Both the position numbers and the translations under genes were made by a program. DNA of 64,000 nucleotides. Source: Neofusicoccum parvum. Its lineage: Eukaryota > Ascomycota > Dothideomycetes > Botryosphaeriales > Botryosphaeriaceae. How positions within the stretch are numbered: position 1 is the first letter of the stretch; the number at the start of each line of letters is the position of its first letter. Below, in pieces: positions 53,074 through 64,000 of the stretch. The notes beneath the pieces are model-generated. The model was not told the origin of the DNA. It did not search any database and saw nothing but the letters and a program-made list of their open reading frames with translations. The stretch lies in contig CP087218.1 of the NCBI GenBank assembly GCA_020912385.1, positions 62,001 to 126,000 of the forward strand. The letters run 5' to 3'.

Positions 53074-53984
53074 TGTCGTGGTGCGCTGCGGAGGGGACGA
53101 TTGGGCGGGGATTGCGAGCGCAGGATCCTGCGGTGGACAGCATGAAGATATAGGCGGAGAAATCTGCAGCAGCCAGCAGCAGAAGAGTGGATGCAAAGCT
53201 ACGGCGCGGCCGATTTGGCGCAGATTGCGCCGTGGAAGGCTGCGCAGACACAATCCTGCGCGCCATGGCGGGCGATGGGGCGGGCGCGATGACGTCGAGC
53301 GGTTGTGTGCAGTTCGGGCGATCCCTGATCTTAGCGCATTCCTTGCTTGCCGACGCCGCTGCTGGTCCCTACTGCTGCTGTCGCGCTCTTCGATGGTTGG
53401 CGCTGTCTTACGTCTGCGCCAGACCAAATGCTCGATCGCCCGCGTGGATGCGCGCTGATGTATTACTACGCGTCTGCTATTGAGCCATCTCCACCCGCTC
53501 CAGTCGCCCGTTCCGTCTTCCAGCGTCCAAGCTGCGTGGGTAAGCTAATGTGCTGAACACCGTAACTGCTGTCGCTGTACGTAAAAGACAGGCCTTGATG
53601 GATGCGTCAGCAACCAGGGACGCGCATTAGTCTTAGGCTGTAGCTCCGACGCGCATGGCTCTCTCCTGCATCGTGCCCTCTTGCATGTGAAAGCGGCGCC
53701 GGCGGAGAGACGGTGACGGGGGCTTGCGGAGGGCGGCTCTTGGCAAGCTCTGTCTCGAGGGCCGCTCTAGAGAAGGCCAGCAATCTCCACACGCCGCGGG
53801 CCTCCTCTAGCCTCTCGCGACGCGGCTCTGAGACTGCATGCACTGTGCCTGAGCGGGAGCCGCACGACTCGGCGCGTGCCCTGCCCGTCCGTGCCTTTAC
53901 CTCGGCAGCGAATGCGCGTACGACCAAACACCAGTGCGCCCAACACCGAGCTCCACCACCCACAGCCTCTCCAGCGCCTCCACC
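53074..53984. promoter_or_regulatory. divergent promoter, lipase / PEX6
   Basis: This 911 bp gap separates the divergent start codons of a sterol-ester lipase and a peroxisome-biogenesis gene; both belong to lipid use. I see no oleate-response-type palindrome that I could call confidently. Frames inside overlap on both strands and look incidental. Confidence 0.4.
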
Positions 53985-56900
53985 ATGGCCGTCGACGCCG
54001 TCTTCAACCAGCGCAGGCGGCGCCGCCGGAGAAGGCGCCAGGACAAGCCCGCCATCTCCGCCCGCCTGCTCCCCGACGACCGCCTCAAGGGCGAGGTCGG
54101 CGTGCTCTCCGACGACCTGTTCAGCGACCTCTTCCCCGCCGCGACTGCCGGTATGCCCAATTGACCGCTGCGTGACTGAGTATTGCTGAACGCCGTCTTG
54201 CAGCCAGCGCGTCCGACGCCCAGCCACCCCGCCTCTACCATGTAGCCATCACGCCGTGGGCCCCCAGCTCCGTCAGCTCGCCGGCCGCCAGTTCGTGGAC
54301 CATCTTGCCTGTCCGTCCCCAGGACAAATCCGAGGCCTCGGCCCTGCCGCACTCGTCGCTCCAGTTCCCCGCCAAGTCGTTGGCCCTGCAGTCCTTCGTC
54401 CATGCCCTCCACTCCTCCGCCCCGAACCGCCCGCCGCGCCGCGATACCCCAATCGAGATCCGCGTCTTGGACGCCGTTCCCCTGGGTCTAGACACCATAT
54501 TCGTGAGCATTGACGCGGACGCGTTGCGGAAGCTAGACGATGTGAAAGCCAAGTTTGGAGGAGGGTTTGGCGCGGCGCAAGTGAAGCAGCTTCGTTCGAA
54601 CGGCGTGCAGAAGAAGTCGCATGACCCCGCCCAGCAGGAGCGCGCCTGGAGGGATGCTGTTCGAAAGGCTCTCCAGGCTCCGAGCATCGTCCACGCTGGT
54701 GACCTGCTGCCATTGCCCATTGAGAGCCATCCCATCACCCACCAGCCTCCTCCGCCCGCCCGCGTCGTGTCTTGCGAGCCCGTTGCCCAGGGCTTGCTGC
54801 TGCCGAGCACGAGGATTGTCGTCCTGCACTCCCGCAACAAGTCGGCAAAGCTCGCCCAGCCTGCTGTGCCCAGCCCGCGCCCAGCTGCAACCGAGGATGA
54901 GGATACCTCTAACGAGACGTTTTACTCGGCTGCCGAGGACCGCACTTCGTCGGATGCGCCCTCGCCACCCACCGAGGACGAAGCCTCGGCAACTGATAAC
55001 CTGGAGTCCGAGCTCTCCGGCACTGATGGTGGAGACCTTTCAGACGACTCGGATGACATGATATCCCTAAGCGCTCCCCTGCTGCCTCCACAGTCCTCGG
55101 GAGTGCTGTCTGCGTGGACCTCGGCCACTCCGCGCGCTGGCTTCCGCACAACTGGCATGATGAGCCCCGGCGCTGGTTCGGTGTATTCGAGCTTTACCGC
55201 AACAACGGCTCGCGGTGGAAGCAAAGGCAGATTGTTCAAAGCCGTTGGCCTTCTCGAGCAGATTCCCGATGAGATGGTGCATCCGAAGCCCGGGTCAGAT
55301 GACGATGAGGAGGCACGTGTGTTCGTGGATACGAATACGCTGGTCAAGGTCGGTTGCTTCTCGGGAGACTGGGTACGCATCGAGACGGCCGAGGAGCCTC
55401 AAGGCCATGGCCTCGGTTCATGGGGACTGGGAAACGCCTTCGGAGAGGAGGATGAGGAGCAGGTGGACTTCCGGACAGTCAAGATATTCGGCTTACCGGA
55501 GAGTATGACGAAAAAGACCACGCGCTATCCCGTCAACCGTCCCCAAGCCCATCAGCGCATGTCCAGTGTGGCCATAAGAGCTCCCACTTCTTCAACCGGC
55601 CAGGCATTCTTATCCCCAGTCCTTTTGGCAAATCTTGGCAGCCCATCTCACCTCCGAATTTCCACCTTGCAACATCCTCAGCCTCCCGGTATCCCGAAGC
55701 CCTCCCAGCGTGGCAAAATCACCTCTTCCTCGCTCCCTCCATTCGCAAAAGAAGTCACTATTCTCAAGCTCTCCACACCACTTTCAACAGACCGTTTTCT
55801 GCAGCCGAGTCTGTTTGCAGGATTAAAAGATTACTTTGAGCAAAAGCGTCGCATCGTGAAAAGTGGTGATCTTGTCGGAATTGCCGTGGACGAGGCTCTT
55901 GGCCGAGCAGTCTATCAGGGCACCAGTGCCGAGGGAGAAGCTGGCTCTGAGGAACTACTCTCGAAACCCAAGCCTGATGGGCCTACTGATACTGGCCGTG
56001 ATGCAGCCACGGGATTAAAAAGCATAGCATGGTTCAAGATTGGCAACGTGACCTCTGCTCTATCAGCCGAAGCCCGAGAAGACGGCGAATTGTCTGATGA
56101 CATTTGGGGCGGCACCGTCTCGGTCGACGCAGCAAATACGAAGATGGTTCAGGCCGGGAGCGAGCAGGGCAAGGTTCCTACTGCCAACAGCAACTCATGG
56201 CAGTATTATCTTGGTGCAAGACGAGCCCCAGTCTCTCAAGGTACTTCTCAGAGTAAACCCATAGGGCTTGCGGATCTCCCAGCTCCTCATATTTCTTCCC
56301 TCCGACGACGCTTAAGAGAACTCATCCTTGCTGCAACAAGTCCACGGGCTATCCACCTGGGACTGCCACCTCTGGCAGTTTTGATCACTTCTAACCAACG
56401 TCAAATCGGCAAGGCCACAACTGCAGAGAAGGCCTGTGAGGATCTTGGTCTCCACTCATTCCCCATCGATTCCTTCGACATCCTCACCGAAGGCGGTGCC
56501 GGCGGTGGTGATGTCAAGACCGAGGCTTTCCTCAAAGCCCGTGCAGAAAGGGCGCTCACCTGTGGATCGCAGTACACCGCCCTATTGCTAAAGCATGTGG
56601 AAGCATTGAACGCTGACCGTATGGTGGCCGCTTTGAAGGAGGTTTTGGCTGATTCGAGGGTTCTGATCGCCACAACCACAGAAGTGGATAAGGTCCCCGA
56701 CGGTATTCGCAGCCTCTTCACCCACGAGCTCGAGATGTCTGCACCTGACGAGGCAGAAAGAGAAGGTATCCTCCGCGGGATCGTAGAAGATCGTGGCATT
56801 CGTCTTTCTCCAGATGTTGACCTCTCGAATATTGCCGTCAAGACAGCTGCGCTTGTCGCCGGAGATTTGGTTGATGTGATTGACCGAGCTCTTGTGGCCA

Positions 56901-58503
56901 AGAACAACCGTCTTGAGGATCTTGTCTCAGCCGCGAACAAGTCTCTCTCACAAGACGGACCTCAATTAACTGTGCAAGACCTCCAACTCGCTGGTGGCCC
57001 TGCCACCGCCAGCCTTACGGCAGCTGATCTTGCAGCCGCTGTCGATGCCGCCCGCAAAAACTTTGCCGACGCCATCGGTGCTCCCAAGATCCCCAACGTT
57101 CAATGGTCCGACGTTGGTGGACTGACGAATGTAAAGGAGGCCGTGACAGAGACGATCCAGCTCCCGCTGTCACGACCAGAGCTTTTCGCCCGGGGTATGA
57201 AGAAGCGTAGTGGTATCTTGTTCTACGGCCCACCTGGAACTGGAAAGACTCTGCTCGCCAAGGCCATCGCAACATCCTTCTCACTCAACTTCTTCTCTGT
57301 CAAGGGTCCAGAGCTGCTCAACATGTATATCGGTGAATCCGAAGCCAATGTTCGCCGCGTCTTCCAGCGAGCAAGAGACGCAAGACCCTGCGTCGTGTTC
57401 TTTGATGAGTTGGACAGTGTGGCTCCGAAGCGCGGCAACCAAGGAGATAGCGGCGGTGTCATGGACCGTATAGTCAGTCAGCTGTTGGCAGAGTTGGACG
57501 GAATGAGTGACGGCGACGGCGGCGGTGGTGGTGTCTTTGTGATTGGAGCGACGAACAGACCAGACCTGCTTGACCAGGCGCTCCTCCGCCCCGGACGCTT
57601 CGACAAGATGCTGTACCTAGGCGTAAGCGACACGCACGAGAAGCAGCAGACAATCCTCGAAGCCTTGACAAGAAAGTGAGTTCCCGACACCATCCACACT
57701 CAGACGAAGCCCAGCCACGCTGACCAGATCCCAGATTCTCCCTGCACCCCTCCCTCTCCCTCGCCAAGATCGCCTCCCTCCTCCCGTTCACCTACACCGG
57801 CGCCGACCTCTACGCCCTCTGCTCGGACGCCATGCTCAAGGCCATCACGCGCCAGGCCAACGCCGTCGACGCCAAGGTCCGCAGCGTCAACGCCGAGCGC
57901 GCCGGCGCAGACCCGGCCAAGCCGCCCATCACGACCGCCCACTTCTTCGACCACCTGGCCACCGCCGACGACACGGCCGTCATGGTCATGGAGGACGACT
58001 TCCTCGACGCCAAGCGCGAGCTCGTGCCCAGCGTGAGCGTCGACGAGCTGGGCCACTACGAGCGCGTGCGCCGCACCTTCGAGGGCCAGGCCAAGGACAA
58101 GGACAAGGACAGGCCGGCCGAGAGCGGGCAGATGACGATAGGGCAGGCTGCTGCTGCGGCGGCGGCAGCTGGCGGCGCGGTCAACGGTGCCGCGGTTTCT
58201 CCTGCCGCAGCGCACAGGGGGAAGGGCAAGGGCAAGGGCAAGGGGAAAGGCAAGGGCAAGGCTGCGGCCGGGGACGGGGATGCGGATGGCGATGAGGAGG
58301 AAGACGGGGACGGGAACGAGGCGGAGCGCGAAGAGGGCGGGGACGAGGACGAGGACGAGGACGAGTACGTCATCCGGACGGACCATCTGAAGACGAACGG
58401 GTCGGCTGGCAAGGGGAAGGGGAAGGCGGTGGGGGGTGATGGGGGCGCGAATGGAGCGGCTTTTGGGGATGGGGCCGAGGGGGATGAGGATATGTATCAG
58501 TGA
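53985..58503 (+). CDS. PEX6: peroxin-6, AAA+ ATPase of the peroxisomal export complex
   Basis: A 1468-residue protein from exons 53985-54150, 54204-57675 and 57735-58503; introns are 53 and 59 bp. With Pex1 it forms the hexameric motor that extracts ubiquitinated Pex5 from the peroxisomal membrane. The N-terminal half is divergent, with a run of eight Arg close to the start. The D1 ATPase region (about residues 770-990) is degenerate, as is usual. The D2 domain is complete: WSDVGGLTNVKEAV, Walker A GPPGTGKT (about residue 1064), Walker B VVFFDELDSVAPKRG and the second region of homology GATNRPDLLDQALLRPGRFDK. The C-terminal domain follows intron 2. The last roughly 100 residues are a low-complexity Gly-Lys repeat and Asp/Glu-rich tail, which looks like an extension beyond the core PEX6. 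Confidence 0.95.
58217..58261 (+). repeat. GGGAAG/GGCAAG hexamer repeat coding for a Gly-Lys run
   Basis: Near-perfect hexamers in frame near the 3' end of PEX6 give alternating Gly-Lys, followed at once by an acidic low-complexity segment. It is a slippage-prone coding repeat outside the conserved AAA core. Confidence 0.85.
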
Positions 58504-59032
58504 ATGTAATTCGAGGTTTTTTGGTTCGTGGCTGGGTGGGTTGCTGATTGATGTGTGCTTGCGATTGCGGTGTCAAAGACAGGGATATCATGGGAGGTGG
58601 TGTCTACCGAGGCAATAGGTTCGTATCACGCCAATTGATAAGAGGGGTGAGTTATCAACAACCTTAAGAACAGATAGCGTGTGAGGTTGCGTGCCCTGGT
58701 TTTACGGACGAGTAATCCAATGAGATGGAAAGATCAAGCGGTTACCGTAGCTACTCTGCCACAAAGCTATGGCCATCCTGGCATCTACCAATGATGCACC
58801 CCTTCCTTACACCCTGTAGTTCATCGTCGATGCTGGTTTGCTGAAGGACTTTGATGAGACTTGCTGGAGTGCCTACGCAGATAGTATGGGGAGCAGGAGA
58901 GTTCGATCTCGGATTTTCGGGATTCCCGCCCGCAGGATCTTGAGAACGCTTGCGAAAGCAAGATTTCAATTAAGAATGGTGAAGACATGTTTGCGAACAA
59001 GATATCGAGGTGCATATAAAAACGCGTGCAAA
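58504..59032. other. convergent 3' spacer
   Basis: This 529 bp stretch lies between the 3' ends of PEX6 and the ankyrin gene. It has AT-rich patches suited to 3' processing. A GTTCGATCTC string at 58901-58910 resembles a tRNA T-loop but has no matching arms. No gene is seen. Confidence 0.45.
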
Positions 59033-62000
59033 CTAATCAACATCGCTCCCTTCTGGCTCTTCCCATGCTCCTAACTCGCTCTCAGCATATACTTTGCGAT
59101 ACACAAAGGGACTCTCGTCGCGAAAAAAGTCATCGTCCACCTTTGGACTTAAGGGGTCGCCGCATTCGCCATATAGGTCATCCAAGGAAAGATCAATCGG
59201 CGTTACGGCGAGGGCGTTCCACTGTTCCAAGCGCGACTGGAGCACGCCAATAACAGCGTGATGGTTGTTCTGAGAAGCAAGTCTGAAAGCTTTGTAGCAG
59301 TGTTGAGGGGTCGGAAGGTCGAATCTTGCACCAAGATTGAACAGAAGCTGAACCATATCTATGCGTCCCCATTCCGCTGCACCCTCAAGTGCGGTCCTTC
59401 CGTGGAACCGAGCACCGGCTGCATTTACGTCTGCCCCATGTCCATATAGCAGAATAGCTAGTGCGAAATGGCCCGTGATCGCAGCCAGTTGTATTGCCGT
59501 TGCTCCTCGATATTGGGCTGGACTTGCATTCACGTCCGCGCCTCGCTGCAACAGAAGACGCACTATTGACTCGCTGCCAACTTCCACTGCTGCCTGCAAC
59601 GCTGTTCTTCCTCCGCCAACATGCGCTTGACTATTCACATCAGCTCCATGATCTAGGAGAATTTCGACTAGCCCCTGATTTCCAGTAGAAGCAGCTTTTT
59701 GCAGTGGGGTGGATTCTAGGCGGCCCTCTATACACCACAGACCATCGGCCACTCCCCCAATCAACTCTTTTTTAAGAGCGTAGGAACGATGGCTTGGTAT
59801 CCTCGAATTTGGATCTGCACCATTTCTCAAGAAGTAAAGGAGCATTTATTCGTCTTCCTGGTCTAAGGCAGTAGCAATGGCGGGCTTTGCTGGCCAGTAG
59901 TTGGATGCCCCCTGTATCTTTTTATGAGGAACTAATTGAGGACAGCGGTAATATCTCCGGTACCAACGTAAATCAGGAGTTTCTAGTCCCGTGCCAGCGT
60001 CGACAAGAATACGGACAAGGCTATGCCTTCTAGTTTCAATTGCCTTCTGTAGCGCTACTGCACCATTGGTTCGAATTTTCCAGGCTGACTTTCCGCGGGC
60101 TTTATCTTCTGCCATGACTTTTAATACATTTTGGAGAATGGCTCCCAGAACCCTATCATCTTCCTGGTCAATAGCTATGACAAGAGCTCCAGGGTCGTAG
60201 AGATCCGCTCCGAATCCGATACAAGTTTGGACCATTGTGAAATCGCCCGATGCTGCCGATGCCTGGAGAACTGTATTGGCTGGGTGGTGATTTATGTCGG
60301 CTCCATGAGATATGAGTAGTAAAAGCATCGAGAAATCCCTCCGAAGAGCCGCATGATACAAAGGTGTTGTTTCCATGCTCTTATAATCGACGCCATCTCG
60401 TTCATCAAAAAAGATGGAGTTTGGGTCTGCACCTGAACACAATAGATGTTCGACGATTTCGTGTTGACCAGACTTTGTAGCTTCCCCAAGAAGCATTGAA
60501 TGCCTTCCCCGACCAGGGCACAAGTCACATAGGCTTCCTCCATTCCCCAACAGCAGTTGTAGAATCTCCTGGTTACCGCTTCGGACAGCGACTTGAATGG
60601 CAGTCACATCACCCCTCTCTGCTGGAACTTCGTTCACCTTTGCTCCAGCCTCTAAAAGCATTTTGACAATGCTGATAGACTCCAATTCAACAGCCGCTTG
60701 AAGTACAGTTCTGCCACAGAAGTGGACCCCCAGCCAGTCAGGAATTCGAGCTGCAGGAGCACTGACGTCAGCGCCCTCTTCAAGAAGTAGCTGCACGATC
60801 CTAATGCAAGTTTCTTCAACTCCATCTCCCTGAATTGCTGCTTGTAAAGGGGTAAATCCTTGGGATAAAGTGGCCGTTTCCTCATCACAAACTTGGTTTA
60901 TAAGAGCTCCCCGGCCCATTAAAAATTCCATCATGGCGAGGTTCCCTTGCCAACATGCGACACTAATGGCCGTGGTTTCTTCGAAGATCCCGTTGATGTT
61001 CTCACCTGCTTCAAGCAGAGCCTCTGCCACGGAAATGTGGCCATTCAATACCGCGTAGTGTAAGCTTCCGTTCCCAGGCTCGGCGCCGTATTTTAGTAGT
61101 AGCCGTGGCACTTCTACGCTGTCATTTTTTGAAAATTTGACAGCCACTTGAAGTGGGGTCCATCCTTGACAATCTGATAGGTTGGGGTCGGCCCCGAAGC
61201 CCAGAAGAAGCTCCACGAGATGTTGATGTTCTTGACAGGCCACAACAAGAGCAAGCTGTGTATATTTCAGACACTCACAGCCCTTGCTCAAGTTAAGATC
61301 GGCTCCTGCCTGACATAGAATTCTGACAGTATCAACGTTCCCAGTGTGGATAGCGTGGATAATGTCGTCCCGAACCGGTTTGACGCCGTTCCTCAAAAGC
61401 AACTTCATGGCTTGGGAATTTTCCACGACGACAAAATGCCGAAAAAGACGTTCTGCAAAAGCCTCCGCCGTTTTTGCTTTCATTGAAACGAGTGATTCCA
61501 GCAGCGGAAGCGTCTCTTCACGGCCGAGCCAAGATGCTATATCTCTTATCAAGCTATCGCTTGCGAGACCATTCGAGATGAGGTACACGGTCTCCCACAG
61601 CAGTCTAGCAGCCGGTGGGTCAATTCTGTGCGCCAATGAGGTTCCTACGTTTGAAAGTTGGAACTCGTTCTCTGCTAGAGACGGTAGTGACATCTCGAGT
61701 CTGGAAAGCCTGTCCTTGAGGTCGATCTCGGCGAACTGAGCGGATCTATCCGATATGCCACGGGCCCGTGCTCTAAATTGCACTTGCAATGATTGGTGGA
61801 ACATCTCATGTCTGGGCGTACGTATGATGGAGGAAATGGTATTCAAGTTGAACCCAGAAGGTAAAAGATAGCGTACTTGATAGGAGTTAGCCTTCATGTA
61901 GACACCAAAGATTTCATGGCCCTACTTTCTTGGAACAAACTGTTCCTGAATATTTGCCATGGCATCTCTTCCATATTAAGCAAGGGGTCTCTTGGCTCGA

Positions 62001-62635
62001 CTTGGGTGACGAATATTGTTGTAATGCTGAGCTCCTATGTGCACCATCTGATAATTGGAGACCTGGAGTGATTCGATGCATGTTCGCTTGGTGCAGCACA
62101 TGGTATGCAGGCACAGGACTCGGACTGCGCACCATGACACCGCAAGGGATCACGGGACTCAGCTCTGATCTCAAAGTTAGCCTTTCTTAGCGCAAATACG
62201 TTCCAAAATTCATCCACTGACTTCCGAAATCCAGTCTCTCTATAGTGGTGAGGTTGTAGCGAGCCATCTCTTTCTTGACTTTCTTGTTGGGTAGCAAGAC
62301 TCCATCCACGTAGACATTGCTATCCTTGCCATCTCTTTTCCTCTTTTCGACTTTCCATTTCACCGTTTTCCATTGTCGCTCTGCCTGACCTTTCAGGACG
62401 TTCTTTCGGAAGTTCCATTTCTTGAACTGTGCCTCGTATTGGGCTTTGCTGTAAAATTGTAAGCGTTTTTCCGGTGTTGCGCACAGCATCTTACTCACGT
62501 TGCAGAAAGACCACAGCTAGTCTTCAAAGACTCCATCACTTCTCTAAGCGACATGTTTGCTTGCATGTAAAGGCGTTCGATTTCGGGCTTCGCTGCCTCC
62601 CAGTCATGTTCACATCTTTGTTCCGGGGGGTCCAT
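59033..62635 (-). pseudogene. Clr5-domain ankyrin-repeat protein broken by an in-frame TAA
   Basis: Exons are 62499-62635, 62222-62448, 62100-62164, 61926-62034 and the last from 61875; introns are 50, 57, 65 and 50 bp (the third least certain). The N terminus has the Clr5 domain across intron 1: HDWEAAKPEIERLYMQANMSLREVM, then KAQYEAQFKKWNFRKNV. A linker with VRSPSPVPAY follows, then about 500 residues of ankyrin repeats (for example GWTPLQVAVKFSKND, GRTALEGAAEWGRIDMVQLL). At 59846-59848 the frame meets TAA after ALDQEDE, yet the next codons MLLYFLRNGADPNSR and three or more further ankyrin repeats continue in the same frame for 270 codons. So either an 855-residue truncated product is made or the gene is a recent pseudogene; readthrough or a sequencing error would give about 1126 residues. 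Confidence 0.75.
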
Positions 62636-63520
62636 GATGAGTCTTAGAATAGACTGAGATCGCAAGCCGTATTTTGAGTGAGCAGTTGGGTGGCGAGGCA
62701 GATATACGAATTTTTCCAAGGCTGAAGTATCGCATGAAAGCGGGGTTCCCATGGCGTTTTACTCGATGCGGCGTTTGCCCGAAGCCACTTCGAGGCCGTG
62801 CTGTCTGCCTTGTCTGCCTCATCATGCAATTCACAATCCTATTGGTGGCTTATGTGGCACGAGGCCAGCTTATGGAGGAGCCTCGCGCGCAACTTCTTAT
62901 CTTACCGTGGTTGCCTTGCGTACGATCTGCACCGCAGGCGTGATAGTGCAAGGCTGTGCCAACTAATCTCGATTGTACATACCGACGGCTCCGAAATCAA
63001 CTGCCGCTTCCACATTCACAAATATTTTTTTCTAAAGATGGCTATTTAAAACTACAAAATGCATTCGAGCGTGAAACGCGGCTGAGCAAACGGGAAGTGC
63101 TTCTGTCTTGTTCCCGATCATGTAAAAGTTTTAAGAGATCCTTGTTTCCAAAATTAGTGCAGCGTTGAACTTACAATATAGTAAACTATGAGTTGGAAGG
63201 AATATCGCAAAATATCGTTCTACGGACCGTCTAGGAACCCTCGCATCCTCGAGTAATGAAAAAAGCGAAAAACGACTATGAACTCGAAGATTAGGTACCT
63301 CGCGGAAAGTGAAAGTACATAAAAAGAACAGTCTACATGACTTCTCAAAATCGTAAAGAGGTCTACTTAAGTCATCAAGTCCATTGATTTCGGTTTCATT
63401 GCTTCTCACGTTCATCTTTGCTCTTTGCACTATCTGTCCTAACGTCTTTAAAGCTTTATCATGTGAGTGTATTATCCATCAAACGATGGCCATGGCCGTC
63501 GCTAATTCTTGTAGCGCTCT
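62636..63520. other. intergenic, divergent promoter of ankyrin gene and secreted-protein gene
   Basis: This 885 bp AT-richer stretch lies between divergent genes. The right end includes a probable 5' leader intron of the secreted-protein gene (separate entry). Short frames at 62674-63170 overlap on both strands and have no motif. Confidence 0.45.
63463..63514 (+). other. probable 5' UTR intron
   Basis: A 52 bp segment begins GTGAGTGT, contains GCTAATTC near its end and ends TTGTAG, all three consensus intron marks. It ends 6 bp before the ATG at 63521, so it would interrupt the leader of the small secreted-protein gene. It also contains ATG triplets whose removal would leave the true ATG as the first one. 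Confidence 0.6.
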
Positions 63521-63946
63521 ATGATGGCGTCTCTGCTATTGTTTCTTTGCTGGGTTGTTGCTCTCAGCGGTGTTCACGCGGATCAGTGCTGCAGAGTCGA
63601 CAATCCTCCATTCGATCCCAGCATCCAACCGTGCCAGCAGATCTCAACTCAGGACGGAACAGTACAAACATACTTCTGCGTTGACAGCAATTCTGGACGG
63701 ATGACCACTCTCTACTTCTCTCCCCCGTCCCAGGGTACGCATTCGGGTGTGTTGCGGTTGGCGGCCCAAAACTACGATACAGCCATCTTCATATATTGCC
63801 CGGGGTCTCAGAATCCAAACCAATTCATCGCATACAATTGTCCAATCTATACCGGCGGGCCATCCACTCTGCCTCTTGATTGTCCGGGAACTCCTTACTT
63901 CTACATTTCTACGAATCAGCTTGGGGGGAATTGCCAGCCAGTTTGA
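63521..63946 (+). CDS. small secreted cysteine-rich protein, 8 cysteines
   Basis: A single coding exon giving 141 residues. The signal peptide MASLLLFLCWVVALSGVHA is followed by DQCCRVDNPPFDPSIQPC at the mature N terminus. Eight cysteines lie in the mature part: a CC pair, then single ones in QPCQQ, FCVDS, YCPGS, NCPIY, DCPGT and NCQPV, the last close to the C terminus. Four disulfides are expected. The middle is rich in Ser, Thr, Tyr and Asn, with no transmembrane segment or GPI site. No family is recognised; the spacing does not match hydrophobins, LysM or CFEM. Two consecutive ATG codons (63521 and 63524) both suit the start. A likely 5' leader intron precedes it. Effector-like or cell-surface roles are guesses. 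Confidence 0.75.
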   Translation: MMASLLLFLCWVVALSGVHADQCCRVDNPPFDPSIQPCQQISTQDGTVQTYFCVDSNSGRMTTLYFSPPSQGTHSGVLRLAAQNYDTAIFIYCPGSQNPNQFIAYNCPIYTGGPSTLPLDCPGTPYFYISTNQLGGNCQPV

Positions 63947-64000
63947 GCGGCCATGTGGTTCTATTACAAGTCGGAATTCCACTCTGAAAATTGTTTCATA

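Noticed and set aside
53074..53427. 118-residue N-terminal extension of the lipase frame
   Set aside because: The frame is open but has no ATG above 53073, and its Arg/Pro/Ser composition does not fit the family.
58901..58910. tRNA T-loop-like string
   Set aside because: No acceptor, D or anticodon arm can be paired around it.

Overview
The window is nuclear DNA of a filamentous ascomycete (Pezizomycotina). The evidence is 46-101 bp GT-AG introns with CTRAC-type branch points, Zn2Cys6 and C2H2 regulators with the fungal-specific middle domain, a Clr5/ankyrin protein, a CYP53-type P450, and core eukaryotic genes (Scm3, Atg6/beclin, PEX6). The class cannot be fixed from sequence alone; Dothideomycetes would fit, as an inference. 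Gene models were built by hand: exon frames were joined at GT-AG sites so that phase and family motifs stay continuous. I saw no tRNA, rRNA, transposon or CRISPR array.

Region 1 (1-20.7 kb) looks like a catabolic gene cluster. In order it holds a Zn2Cys6 regulator (left-truncated), an AtuA/DUF1446-DUF4387 fusion, a cyclase-family hydrolase, a second Zn2Cys6 regulator, an allantoate-permease-type MFS carrier, a 5-oxoprolinase/hydantoinase (HyuA-HyuB fusion), a type I Baeyer-Villiger monooxygenase, a second MFS carrier and a 3-hydroxyisobutyrate-dehydrogenase-like enzyme. Uptake, ring or ketone oxygenation, hydrolysis, ATP-dependent lactam or carboxylation-type chemistry, beta-hydroxyacid oxidation and two regulators form a coherent but, as far as I can tell, uncharacterised pathway.

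Region 2 (21.3-26 kb) is secretome-like: a 4-Cys small secreted protein, a GH10 xylanase, an isochorismatase-family hydrolase and a 6-Cys small secreted protein.

Region 3 (26.2-37.8 kb) is accessory and very GC-rich: a two-finger C2H2 regulator, a ferric reductase ending in a 7-nt exon, a PLP lyase fused to a rhodanese domain, a DHA2-type drug transporter and an alcohol-acetyltransferase-like enzyme. Several last exons switch from C-rich to G-rich along the coding strand.

Region 4 (38-58.5 kb) is mostly housekeeping: Scm3-like CENP-A chaperone (with Myb and C2H2 modules), Atg6, a GT25-like glycosyltransferase, a benzoate 4-monooxygenase-type P450, a steryl-ester-hydrolase-type lipase and PEX6. 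It is broken by a roughly 2 kb gene-poor stretch at 45.5-47.6 kb.

Region 5 (59-64 kb) holds a Clr5-ankyrin gene interrupted by one in-frame TAA and an 8-Cys small secreted protein.
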